Shown: in pieces, positions 17,842-25,997 of the stretch
How the letters are laid out: every line of letters starts with the position of its first letter
Position numbering within the stretch: the stretch's first letter is position 1
Source of the DNA: Paenibacillus paeoniae
Lineage (GTDB): Bacteria > Bacillota > Bacilli > Paenibacillales > Paenibacillaceae
Assembly: GCF_003388735.1 (NCBI RefSeq)
Contig: NZ_QUBQ01000005.1
Span: 288,885-352,884 of the forward strand
DNA: 64,000 nt
Direction: 5' to 3'
Made by a program: the position numbers and the translations under genes
The notes under the pieces: generated by a model
What the model saw: the letters and a program-made list of their open reading frames with translations, nothing else
Told to the model about the DNA's origin: nothing
Database searches by the model: none

Positions 17842-17904
17842 TCAAAAATTTGCACGTATGAGTCAGAATTATGGCCTGTGGCCTATTCGTAAGCGGCGTA
17901 AGAT
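17842..17904 (+). promoter_or_regulatory. Activator box 2 and promoter of the permease operon
   Basis: Half-sites TCAAAAATTT (from 17842) and TCAGAATTAT (from 17863) flank GCAC at 17852. The -10 TAAGAT (17899-17904) starts 47 nt after the G of GCAC, with no good -35. Confidence 0.75.
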
Positions 17905-17939
17905 GAAGGTACAACAACAGGTAGCCGAGGTGAGTCAAG

Positions 17940-18878
17940 ATGGAAATGAGCAAGTCAACCGGAGTGGAATCTCCCGTTCAAAAACGCCGTTACTGGAATA
18001 ACAGCCGCAAGGAGGCGTTGTTCGGCTGGCTGTTTCTTGGGCCAGAAATGATAGGTATTGTTTTGCTGTACGTATTTCCCGTCTTTTTTTCTCTGTATTT
18101 AAGTTTTAACGAGTGGAATCTGATGGGCGGCTTGTCCGCAATGAAGTTCATTGGGTTTGAGAATTTCAAAGAAATGCTGGTGGATGAGAAGGTCCATTTG
18201 GCGCTGCGGAACAATCTGATTTACACCTTTATGACGGTTCCCGTCAGTATGATCTTATCGCTGATACTAGCGGTCATTATTCACAATCGCGTCCATCTCC
18301 AAAGTTACTTCAAAGTGGCGTTTTTTATCCCTTACATTTCCTCCATTATCGCAATCGGGGCCGTATGGAGCGCTTTGTACCATCCATCAGAGGGACCGAT
18401 TAATCGGATTCTCATGTCGTTTGGCATTGAAAACCCTCCAAAGTGGCTCGCAGACCCGCATTACGCCTTGCTATCGATTGCCATTATCGCGGTGTGGGCC
18501 ATCGTAGGCTATATTATCATCATCTATCTCGCGGGTATGACCAACATACCGGAAGAGATGTATGAGGCAGCCAGTATGGACGGTGCTACGAGTTTCCAAA
18601 AGTTTTATAAAATCACGTTGCCGCTGCTTGCGCCAACTACAATTTTCCTGTTCATTACGCTATTGATCGGCTCCTTTAAAGTGTTCGATATTGTAGCTTT
18701 CCTAACTTCCGGAGGACCATTCAATTCTTCCACCGTACTTGTATATCGCATTTATGTGGAGGGTTTCCAAAACTTCCGCATGGGCTATGCGTCCGCGCTG
18801 TCATGGCTGCTCTTCATGATCGTTGGCGTACTGACACTGCTGACATGGACGTTCCAAAAACGCTTTTCCCAAGATTAA
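17940..18878 (+). CDS. Sugar ABC transporter permease, MalF-like (uronate oligosaccharide importer)
   Basis: This 312-residue permease has a cytoplasmic N-terminal tail and about six transmembrane helices. Its EAA loop, near residues 210-235, reads YEAASMDGATSFQKFYKITL. It forms the channel with the next gene product. The ATG is about 7 nt after GAGGTGA. The operon has its own activator box and follows the lyase gene. Together with the binding protein downstream it should import unsaturated uronate-containing oligosaccharides. The ATPase is missing, as in other CUT1 systems that use a shared MsmX-type subunit. Confidence 0.9.
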   Translation: MEMSKSTGVESPVQKRRYWNNSRKEALFGWLFLGPEMIGIVLLYVFPVFFSLYLSFNEWNLMGGLSAMKFIGFENFKEMLVDEKVHLALRNNLIYTFMTVPVSMILSLILAVIIHNRVHLQSYFKVAFFIPYISSIIAIGAVWSALYHPSEGPINRILMSFGIENPPKWLADPHYALLSIAIIAVWAIVGYIIIIYLAGMTNIPEEMYEAASMDGATSFQKFYKITLPLLAPTTIFLFITLLIGSFKVFDIVAFLTSGGPFNSSTVLVYRIYVEGFQNFRMGYASALSWLLFMIVGVLTLLTWTFQKRFSQD

Positions 18879-18893
18879 AGAGGAGGCACACCG

Positions 18894-19730
18894 ATGCATA
18901 CGACAAAAAGCAAAATAACAAAGCTGGTAGCTACGGCATTGATGGGAGCCTTCTCGGTAGTCTTTCTTGTGCCACTTATATGGATGATATCCGCCGCATT
19001 CAAGTACGAGAAGGACGTTATGGCGTTCCCTATTCAATGGATACCGCAATCCTGGAACATGATCGGCAACTTTAAGGCGGTATGGATGGGCAATGTTCCA
19101 TTCCATTTGTTTTACTTCAACTCCTTGAAGCTGGCTGTCCTAATGACGGTCACCACGATGATCATTAGCTCCATGGCGGCTTTTGCCTTTACCAAGCTTC
19201 AATTCCGGGGGCGAGGCTTCGTCTTTGGCTTGCTGCTTTCCTTCATGATCATCCCGGAGCAGGCCACACTGGTTCCCCGCTTCCTGTTGATGAAGTGGCT
19301 GGGGCTGTATAATACACATACCGGACTGATTGTGATGGGGATGTTCTCGATTTATTTCACCTTTCTTATGCGCCAGTTCATGGCTAGCATTCATAACGAC
19401 TTTCTGGAAGCGGCGAAGATGGACGGAGCAGGGTATTTCACGATCTTCTGGAAAATTATATTGCCGCTTTGCAAACCGATTCTGGCGACTGTCGGCATTA
19501 TCAAGTTCATCTGGACGTGGAATGATTACCAGAATCCGCTTATCTTCCTTATGGATAAGAAGCTTTACCCCATTACACTAGGCATTCAGTTATTCCGCGA
19601 TGATTATGCGGACAACTTCGCCGTATTAATGATGGCTTCCTTGTCTGCGATTATCCCGCTTGTCGTGATCTTTATTCTGTTGCAGAAGCATGTCATTAAA
19701 GGCATTTCACTTGGCGGGGTGAAAGGTTAA
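18894..19730 (+). CDS. Sugar ABC transporter permease, MalG-like (uronate oligosaccharide importer)
   Basis: This 278-residue MalG-type permease has six helices, the EAA loop FLEAAKMDGAGYFTIFWKII, and the C-terminal GISLGGVKG signature. It starts 15 nt after the first permease behind AAAGAGGAGG and is co-transcribed with it. The binding-protein gene follows 136 nt later behind a separate promoter. That allows the binding protein to be made in excess over the channel, as is common for importers. Confidence 0.9.
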   Translation: MHTTKSKITKLVATALMGAFSVVFLVPLIWMISAAFKYEKDVMAFPIQWIPQSWNMIGNFKAVWMGNVPFHLFYFNSLKLAVLMTVTTMIISSMAAFAFTKLQFRGRGFVFGLLLSFMIIPEQATLVPRFLLMKWLGLYNTHTGLIVMGMFSIYFTFLMRQFMASIHNDFLEAAKMDGAGYFTIFWKIILPLCKPILATVGIIKFIWTWNDYQNPLIFLMDKKLYPITLGIQLFRDDYADNFAVLMMASLSAIIPLVVIFILLQKHVIKGISLGGVKG

Positions 19731-19751
19731 TCCCTGCATCACGCGATAAAG

Positions 19752-19814
19752 TCAAATCTTTGCACGTATAGAAGCAAATTGTACACACCCCGGCAAGAGC
19801 GGCGGCTATATAAT
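19752..19814 (+). promoter_or_regulatory. Activator box 3 and promoter of the binding-protein gene
   Basis: TCAAATCTTT starts at 19752, GCAC at 19762, and a second CAAATT half-site lies near 19775-19780. The -10 TATAAT (19809-19814) begins 47 nt after the G of GCAC. No -35 consensus is present. Confidence 0.75.
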
Positions 19815-19827
19815 CAGTCATGTAATC

Positions 19828-19843
19828 GCGGTAGCGCTAACAA
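19828..19843. promoter_or_regulatory. cre-like site (catabolite repression)
   Basis: GCGGTAGCGCTAACAA resembles the CcpA operator (TGnAARCGnWWWCA) with few mismatches. It lies in the initially transcribed region, about 20 nt after the start of the -10. A near-identical site occupies the same position before the PL8 gene. Confidence 0.55.
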
Positions 19844-19866
19844 AATCATTTTCAGGGGGAAATCAC

Positions 19867-21228
19867 ATGAAGAAGCACGCGACATTGCTCTTAAGCGTCA
19901 TCCTGCTTGCTGTAACGGTACTGGCCGGTTGTTCGTCCTCGGACAAGGGCAACAACAGTACTAACGCCACTTCAAAACCAAGCTCGAAGCCTGCGGCACA
20001 AGAGAAAGTAACGATCAAATATTTCAATTGGGATAATGATGTGCAAGCCCAGACGACAGCAGAGTACATCAAGCTGTTCGAAGCGGAAAATCCGACTATT
20101 AAAGTAGAGTCGGTAGCGCTCGTGCCCGGCAACTCGCTGGAAACGATGAAGAAGCTTGACTTCCTTATCGCTTCCGAAGAGCAAGTCGATTTGATCGCAT
20201 TCCCGAACTCATCCGAATTGTTTGCCCGTGCGCAGAATGGCGTGCTTGCTCCGCTGAATGACTTCCATACAGGTGAAGGTATTAAGCCGGAAGAAGAATA
20301 TATGGTAAACCCTAAGATGAACGAAAATTATTACGGCATCCAGACTAATGCTACGACTAACTTCGTCCTGCTCAACAAAGATGCGCTGGATGAAGCGGGT
20401 CTGGCGGTTCCGAAGGCAGGCTGGACATGGGATGACTTCCGTGACTATGCCCAAAAGCTGACGAAGGACAACAACGGCACCAAGCAATACGGAGCTTACT
20501 TCCATAGTTGGCCGCTGTATATGAACCCGGCAGCGCAAGTGAATATGCGCCATCCATTCCTGACGGAGGAAGGCGAGACGAACTTTAACGATCCGACCTT
20601 CAAATACTTCTTCGAGCTTCGTCGCACGATGGAAGCAGTAGACAAGTCGGCCAAGCCATACTCGGATGTAATCGGCGCGAAGCTGGCTTATCGCACGGAG
20701 TTTTTTGACGGCAAAGCAGCGATGATGCTGACGGGAAGCTGGATGATCTCGGAGATCGGCGATACAGAGAAATATCCGCATACGTTCAAGACTGCTGTAG
20801 CACCTGTTCCACTTCCTTCCAAGGATACGGATCCTTCGGTTTATGTCGGCGGCAACTTCGTATCGATAGGTGCTAACTCCAAGCACAAGGAAGAATCCTA
20901 CAAGTTCGCACGCTTCATCTCTACGAATTTGAGCGAAGCGCGCATCGAGCTGCCAGGCTGGATCAAGGGAGACGCGAAGCCGATCGTTGAGCGCTTGATC
21001 GGGGAGAACAAGGAGCTGTATGATCTGGATTCGCTGATGTACACCCTGTTCACGGATGAGATCAAGTCCCTTCCGGCTTCCAACGTAGTGGTAAGCTACG
21101 ACAAGGAACTGGATCAGATTCTGACTGATGGCTTCAGCAAATTCATTCTTAGCAACCAGTCGGCTGATGAAGCTCAGCAGTGGATGGTCGATGAAGCGAA
21201 TAAAGTCATTCAGAAGAACAGCAAGTAA
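19867..21228 (+). CDS. Extracellular sugar-binding lipoprotein (uronate oligosaccharide importer)
   Basis: This 453-residue lipoprotein has a signal peptide ending in the lipobox TVLAGC, a Ser/Asn/Lys-rich linker, and a family-1 solute-binding fold (for example AKAAMMLTGSW-like GKAAMMLTGSWM at about residues 280-295). It captures the oligosaccharide and delivers it to the permeases upstream. It has its own activator box, TATAAT -10 and cre-like site, so it appears to be induced by the locus regulator and repressed by preferred sugars. The ATG follows CAGGGGGAAA. A terminator separates it from the kinase gene. Confidence 0.9.
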   Translation: MKKHATLLLSVILLAVTVLAGCSSSDKGNNSTNATSKPSSKPAAQEKVTIKYFNWDNDVQAQTTAEYIKLFEAENPTIKVESVALVPGNSLETMKKLDFLIASEEQVDLIAFPNSSELFARAQNGVLAPLNDFHTGEGIKPEEEYMVNPKMNENYYGIQTNATTNFVLLNKDALDEAGLAVPKAGWTWDDFRDYAQKLTKDNNGTKQYGAYFHSWPLYMNPAAQVNMRHPFLTEEGETNFNDPTFKYFFELRRTMEAVDKSAKPYSDVIGAKLAYRTEFFDGKAAMMLTGSWMISEIGDTEKYPHTFKTAVAPVPLPSKDTDPSVYVGGNFVSIGANSKHKEESYKFARFISTNLSEARIELPGWIKGDAKPIVERLIGENKELYDLDSLMYTLFTDEIKSLPASNVVVSYDKELDQILTDGFSKFILSNQSADEAQQWMVDEANKVIQKNSK

Positions 21229-21250
21229 CAAGGCGGCTATTCCAGCGCCC

Positions 21251-21282
21251 GGGAACATCACTAGCGGATGTTCCCTTTTCCC
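21251..21282 (+). terminator. Terminator after the binding-protein gene
   Basis: The perfect stem GGGAACATC / GATGTTCCC (21251-21259 and 21267-21275) is followed by TTTTCCCTTTCTT. It would limit read-through into the two-component genes. Confidence 0.8.
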
Positions 21283-21293
21283 TTTCTTCTCTC

Positions 21294-21322
21294 TGTTCAT
21301 GATAAAAGGGAGTCAGTATAAT
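21294..21322 (+). promoter_or_regulatory. Possible promoter of the YesM/YesN pair
   Basis: TGTTCA (21294-21299) and TATAAT (21317-21322) are 17 nt apart, 19 nt before the kinase ATG. No copy of the locus activator box is present here, so the sensor pair may be constitutive. Confidence 0.5.
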
Positions 21323-21340
21323 GTAGGGGCGGGAGGGAGA

Positions 21341-23098
21341 ATGGAGATGTTTCAATTTTCATATTACAGGCGCATCCAGCTTTCGTTCCTGATCCTGGTG
21401 CTGCTGCCTCTTATCGCGGTATCGCTGTTGTCCTATCATACAACGAAGGCCAACATTATAGACAAGATTCATGCCTCCAATCAAGGAACGCTGAATGTCA
21501 TGGCGCGCGACATCTTGAAGACAGTGGACGATCTTGTATTCGCATCCGATTTTATGATGCAGGATACGAGCTTACGTCCCAGATTGAAGTATTTCATGAA
21601 CATGAATGGCATTGAGCAATTTGCTGATTATGAGCAGTATATCGCCTTGATCGATGCTTTTAGCCCCATCTCGATGAAAGCACTGAACTCCGAGCTGCAT
21701 ATGTTTCTTGTGAATTCGAACGGCTTCATCATTCCATCGGTGGAAAGCCCCGGGGGCATGGCCTATCTGGGCCAGCACTGGGATCAAGTGAAGGATGGGC
21801 TCGACGTGACGCTTCAGGGTCGTGTGCAGTGGCTTGGCATGGCGCATGGAGAGAACGGCGACAAGAATGAATATTATTATGCAGCGAGAGTTATACGGGA
21901 TTATCGGGCTGATGAATATATGGCTACCATCGTGATCGGCATCTCCAAGGGGTACTTTGAGAAGCTGTTCAGTCAGACAAGCTCAGGCTCTTACGCCTTG
22001 CTGGACAGCAAGGGAGAGCTCATTGCCGGAGACCGTGCGTTGCTGGAGGAAGAACAAATCAGCTCAGTACGCAGCGAGGTTGCTATATCCAGAACGAACT
22101 GGAGGCTGATCTATGATCTGCCTGAAGAAAATGTCATTGGTCAGATATCGAAAACCTACTACGCCAGCGCATTGTTAATCGTTGTGTTTGTCGCCTGCTT
22201 CTATCTTCTTTCATTAGTAATGGCCAGAGGCTTGCATCGTCCCATTCGCAAGTTGGAAGCGGTTGCAAGGAAGTTCGGCGAAGGCAATTACGCGGTGCGC
22301 TTTCCAGCAAGGGGCAAGGATGAAATCAATGCCCTGGGCCGCACCTTGAATGACATGCTGGATCGCATTAACCAGCTTATTGCCGATATTGAGCAGGAGC
22401 AGGAGCAGAAACGGGTGATGGAGATGCAAGCGATCTTTTCCAAGATCCGTCCGCACTTCCTGCTGAATACGCTCAATTCCATTAAGTGCAGCCTGGCGCT
22501 GCGGGATGATCGGGAGCATAGCATGAAGATTGACGCGCTCATGAGCCTGCTTCGGGCTTATATGAAGGTGCATGAGCCTTCCACATTGAAGAAGGAATGC
22601 CAGTTGCTTCAGCATTATATCGAGATTATGGAGATGCGCAATGATAAACATATCTCCTTCGTGACGGATATTCCCGCTGAGCTTGCGGATGTTATGCTTC
22701 CGAAGCTGCTGCTTCAGCCGCTTGTGGAGAACGCGATTGTGCATGGTTTTGCAGACATGGATGAAGAGGAAGAGGCTTATATTGGGATCACGGTTGCCCG
22801 TGACGAAGGAAGGATAAGAATCAGGCTTAGCGACAACGGTACGGGCATGCCGCCGGAGAAGCTGGAGAAGCTGAATCGGCTGTTCACTCCTTTGGAAGCA
22901 GCGGAGCATGCCTCTTATGAGCGTGTAGGCTTGATCAGCGTTTATCAAGGCTTGCAGCTTGCTTACGGTTCTGGTGCCGAGCTCAGGCTGTCCGGCTTGC
23001 AAGCTGGCGGCATAACCGCTGAGCTTGTGATTCCGGAAGAGGGAATGGCAACGACAGAGGAGCGTGAAGCAGATGTACAAAGTAATGCTCATAGATGA
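21341..23098 (+). CDS. YesM-type sensor histidine kinase
   Basis: This 585-residue kinase has a transmembrane helix near residues 15-37, a large extracytoplasmic sensor (probably dCache), and a second helix near 270-295 (LLIVVFVACFYLLSLV). HAMP follows, then a His_kinase domain with H372 in SKIRPHFLLNTLNSIK. An ATPase domain has LLLQPLVENAIVHGF and DNGTGMP. This architecture belongs to kinases that sense sugars for AraC-type response regulators. The ATG at 21341 (or 21347) follows GGGAGGGAGA. It overlaps the regulator gene by 26 nt. Its place between the binding protein and GH88 points to sensing of the locus substrate. Confidence 0.93.
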   Translation: MEMFQFSYYRRIQLSFLILVLLPLIAVSLLSYHTTKANIIDKIHASNQGTLNVMARDILKTVDDLVFASDFMMQDTSLRPRLKYFMNMNGIEQFADYEQYIALIDAFSPISMKALNSELHMFLVNSNGFIIPSVESPGGMAYLGQHWDQVKDGLDVTLQGRVQWLGMAHGENGDKNEYYYAARVIRDYRADEYMATIVIGISKGYFEKLFSQTSSGSYALLDSKGELIAGDRALLEEEQISSVRSEVAISRTNWRLIYDLPEENVIGQISKTYYASALLIVVFVACFYLLSLVMARGLHRPIRKLEAVARKFGEGNYAVRFPARGKDEINALGRTLNDMLDRINQLIADIEQEQEQKRVMEMQAIFSKIRPHFLLNTLNSIKCSLALRDDREHSMKIDALMSLLRAYMKVHEPSTLKKECQLLQHYIEIMEMRNDKHISFVTDIPAELADVMLPKLLLQPLVENAIVHGFADMDEEEEAYIGITVARDEGRIRIRLSDNGTGMPPEKLEKLNRLFTPLEAAEHASYERVGLISVYQGLQLAYGSGAELRLSGLQAGGITAELVIPEEGMATTEEREADVQSNAHR

Positions 23099-24653
23099 TG
23101 ATGTGCCTATGCTCAAATATTTGCGCCAATTGATCAATTGGGAAGAGCTTGGGCTGCATATTTGCGGGGACACGTACTCCAGCGTCAAGGCTCTCCAGCT
23201 ATTCAGAGAGCTGCAGCCGGACATTGTAATTTCAGATATCGGCTTGCCCAAGATGGATGGCCTGGAGCTTGCGGCGGAGTTCAAGCAGCAAAATCCGGAG
23301 ACGCGCATCATCTTCCTGACCTGCCATGAAGATTTCTATTACGCTAAGAAGGCATTGACGTTGAACGCCAACGACTATCTCATTAAGGATGAGCTGACAT
23401 CGGAGCAACTGGAGAGCAGTCTGCTGAAATGTGTAAGAAGTTTGCGTTCCGCAGCGCAGCTGCCGGATGGGGTATCTTACCGTGACGATCTGCTGCGCAA
23501 TGCCGATGTGCTGAAGCTGGCCTTATTCCGGCAATTTGTTAAGGGAGGCGATACAGGAGCGCATATTGCGGCAGCGAAGCGGCTGGGCATTGCGTGGAAT
23601 TATCCGTCCTATATGCTGGCGCTGGGTACGCTGGAATATGCCTCGATGCTGCCTCGATACGAAGCGAAGGACACCCACCTTATTCGTTACTCGGTCTATA
23701 ATATTGCGGGCGAGGTGGCCAAAGGTTATGAAGGCATAACAGTCTTTAATGAAGATATCGGCATGGTCGCGCTTCAAAACTACAGGCCAGCTCTGAACAT
23801 CAACTACGAGCAGCGGATGCAAGCATACTTGAAGGAAGTGCAGGAGCGCTGCAGCCAATATCTCCAGGTGCAAGTGCGAATGTTCTGCGGGCCGGGCAAG
23901 CTGGATGCGAGCGTCATTGGAGCTACCTATAAGAAGTTGTTGCGCATGAAGGCACGAAGCTATTACTCGCCGGGCACGTTACTCTCCTGGAATGGATATA
24001 AGGAAGAATCGTTTTTTTATCCGCTTGGCAGCTTCCTGGAGCAGGGTAAGCGAGATATTGCCGATGCCGTTCGTGAGGGCGATCACGACAAGCTGCTGAG
24101 CAGCATCAGGAGCGTATCCGAGACAGCGCGCAGCCGTGGAATTGATCCCGCAGAACTGATTCAATTTGTCGTACAGTTGCTTCGTTTGCTAGAACTGCAA
24201 TTTGCGCCGCATATGGTAAGCGAGCAGTATTATGCCGGCCTGCAGGGAACGGTTACGCTGGAGGATACGATGGGCATGCTCCGCTGGCGGCTGGAGAAGC
24301 TGCTCGGTATGCGCAAGGCCGCGGAGGAAGAGGTGAACAAGGAGCCCAAGCTGCAGGAAATTGACCATTACATTGCGGATCACCTGTTCGAAAATATTAC
24401 GTCCATTGATGTAGCCAACTATCTGTGCTTGAACTCCAGTTATTTCTCCCGGTACTTCAAGCGGCTTACGGGAGACAACTTTACCGATTATTTGCATCGA
24501 CATAAGATGGGCGTGGCAGCACGCATGCTGGAGCAGCGTGAAGAGTCGGTAGAGATGGTCGCCCTGAAGCTGGGATATTCGGACCGTACGTATTTCTCCA
24601 AAGTGTTCAAAAAATATATGGGTGCCACACCCCGAGAATATCGGGAGAAATGA
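23073..24653 (+). CDS. YesN-type response regulator with AraC DNA-binding domain
   Basis: This 526-residue regulator has a receiver domain with acidic residues D8-D10 and phospho-acceptor D55 in IVISDIGLPKMDG. A long linker domain follows, then a C-terminal AraC/XylS pair of helix-turn-helix motifs (about 425-526: VANYLCLNSSYFSRYFKRL and VALKLGYSDRTYFSKVFKK). I choose the ATG at 23073 because GAGGAG lies about 10 nt upstream; the GTG at 23064 is too close. AraC tandem helices bind two half-sites about 21 bp apart, exactly the spacing of the five boxes in this locus. It is therefore the best candidate activator of kduI, the importer, GH88 and PL8. Confidence 0.93.
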   Translation: MYKVMLIDDDVPMLKYLRQLINWEELGLHICGDTYSSVKALQLFRELQPDIVISDIGLPKMDGLELAAEFKQQNPETRIIFLTCHEDFYYAKKALTLNANDYLIKDELTSEQLESSLLKCVRSLRSAAQLPDGVSYRDDLLRNADVLKLALFRQFVKGGDTGAHIAAAKRLGIAWNYPSYMLALGTLEYASMLPRYEAKDTHLIRYSVYNIAGEVAKGYEGITVFNEDIGMVALQNYRPALNINYEQRMQAYLKEVQERCSQYLQVQVRMFCGPGKLDASVIGATYKKLLRMKARSYYSPGTLLSWNGYKEESFFYPLGSFLEQGKRDIADAVREGDHDKLLSSIRSVSETARSRGIDPAELIQFVVQLLRLLELQFAPHMVSEQYYAGLQGTVTLEDTMGMLRWRLEKLLGMRKAAEEEVNKEPKLQEIDHYIADHLFENITSIDVANYLCLNSSYFSRYFKRLTGDNFTDYLHRHKMGVAARMLEQREESVEMVALKLGYSDRTYFSKVFKKYMGATPREYREK

Positions 24654-24683
24654 ATGCCCGCTCTCTTTTTCATCAGCCGGATG

Positions 24684-24720
24684 AGGTCAGTCAGAAGATT
24701 TTCTGATTGGCCTATTTTTA
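24684..24720 (+). terminator. Terminator after the YesN-type regulator
   Basis: A 13-bp stem with two G-U pairs (24684-24696 and 24701-24713) and a 4-nt loop is followed by ATTTTTA. Confidence 0.75.
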
Positions 24721-24753
24721 TGGACATGCTAGATTATTCGTGGTCGACCGGGA

Positions 24754-24816
24754 TCAAAATTGTGCACATGGGAGCAAAAATACGCTCTAGGCCATATGCC
24801 TCGAAGGAGGTACAAT
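24754..24816 (+). promoter_or_regulatory. Activator box 4 and promoter of the GH88-GH35 operon
   Basis: TCAAAATTGT starts at 24754, GCAC at 24764, and the second half-site GCAAAAATA lies near 24774-24782. The -10 TACAAT (24811-24816) again begins 47 nt after the G of GCAC. The start of transcription would fall about 25 nt before the GH88 start codon. Confidence 0.75.
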
Positions 24817-24848
24817 GCTGGCAACGAGCACTTGAAAGGGTGAAGAAG

Positions 24849-25997
24849 ATGCGCAAGCAGGCGATTGAGGATGCTATGAAGCGAATTAAACGAAACATAA
24901 ATTCATTTAACGGAAAATTTCCCCACGTCGGACATCATGGCAGCTATGAACGCATCGAGAATGAGGATTGGACGAACGGATTTTGGCCGGGCATGTTATG
25001 GCTGTGTTATGAATATAGCGGTGATCGCGTATACGCCGATGCTGCACGCAAGGTGACCGAAAGCTTCCAGCGGAGACTGGATAGCAATACGGTGCTGGAT
25101 CATCATGATATTGGATTCCTGTATTCCTTGTCGGCGAAGGCCGAATGGTTCGTAACGGGCAATGAGGATGCCAGAGCATTGGCGCTGCGGGCGGCGGATA
25201 AGCTGCTGGAGCGCTGGCGGGAGGCTGGCCAATATATTCAGGCCTGGGGCCCAGCCGGGGATGAAGCCCAAGGCGGCCGCATCATTATCGACTGCTTGCT
25301 TAATTTGCCGCTGCTCTTCTGGGCTGCCAACGAGACAGGGGAGGAGCGTTTCCGCCGTGTTGCGTTGAAGCAAGCGGAGCAGTCAAGGCGTTACTTGGTG
25401 CGCGGGGATGACAGCTCGTACCATACCTTTATTTTCAACCAGCACAATGGCGAGCCGATTGGCGGCACGACCCATCAGGGATATAGCAACGGCTCGACCT
25501 GGACAAGGGGCCAGGCATGGGGAGTATACGGCTTTGCGCTGGCCTATCGTTACACGGGTGATCAGGCTTATTTGGACACTTCGAAGCGTATGGCTTTATA
25601 TTTTATCCGTCATCTGCCGGAGGATCATGTGGCCTATTGGGATTTCAACGCACCGGCGGGGCCTGACACGTATCGTGACAGCTCGGCATCAGCCATTGTC
25701 GCTAGCGGCCTGCAAGAGCTGCTGGAGCACCTGCCAGCGGCTGATCCGGATGCGGATGAGCTTCGGGAAGGCTTAATGGCTTCTGTCCACTCGCTGATTG
25801 AGCATTATTCTACGATGGATGATTTCGCGGCGGAAGGGCTGTTGAAGCATGGCTCCTACTATGTGAGGGGTAATCTAGCTCCCGATGACTTCACCATTTG
25901 GGGCGACTATTATTATTTGGAAGCGCTGATGAGGCTGGAACGCGGTATTCGGGGATATTGGTATGCACCGCAGAGCGACCAGGGAGGCCAAGGCTGA
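24849..25997 (+). CDS. Unsaturated glucuronyl hydrolase, glycoside hydrolase family 88
   Basis: This 382-residue cytosolic enzyme removes the 4,5-unsaturated uronic acid from the non-reducing end of lyase products by hydrating the vinyl ether. It is an alpha/alpha-six-barrel. The two catalytic aspartates of the family appear as D87 in HHDIGFLY and D148 in RIIIDCLLNLPLL, matching D88 and D149 of the Bacillus sp. GL1 enzyme. STWTRGQAWGVYGFA is also conserved. The ATG at 24849 lies 7 nt after AAAGGGTG and downstream of the inferred transcription start, which rules out the longer upstream frame. Its product feeds KduI. It is translationally coupled to GH35. Confidence 0.94.
   Translation: MRKQAIEDAMKRIKRNINSFNGKFPHVGHHGSYERIENEDWTNGFWPGMLWLCYEYSGDRVYADAARKVTESFQRRLDSNTVLDHHDIGFLYSLSAKAEWFVTGNEDARALALRAADKLLERWREAGQYIQAWGPAGDEAQGGRIIIDCLLNLPLLFWAANETGEERFRRVALKQAEQSRRYLVRGDDSSYHTFIFNQHNGEPIGGTTHQGYSNGSTWTRGQAWGVYGFALAYRYTGDQAYLDTSKRMALYFIRHLPEDHVAYWDFNAPAGPDTYRDSSASAIVASGLQELLEHLPAADPDADELREGLMASVHSLIEHYSTMDDFAAEGLLKHGSYYVRGNLAPDDFTIWGDYYYLEALMRLERGIRGYWYAPQSDQGGQG

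Noticed and set aside
20209..21300. Long open frame on the minus strand (363 codons)
   Set aside because: It lies entirely antisense to the binding-protein gene, which has a lipobox and family motifs; its own translation is low in structure and has no ribosome binding site.
21128..21340. N-terminal extension of the YesM-type kinase overlapping the binding-protein gene
   Set aside because: It includes the terminator at 21251 and has no start signal; the ATG at 21341 has a strong ribosome binding site and begins just before the first transmembrane helix.
22214..23311. Long minus-strand frame antisense to the kinase and regulator genes
   Set aside because: A by-product of codon bias opposite to genuine two-component genes; no family resemblance.
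24654..24848. N-terminal extension of the GH88 protein
   Set aside because: The stretch contains a terminator, an activator box and a -10 box, and encodes nothing like GH88; translation should begin at 24849.
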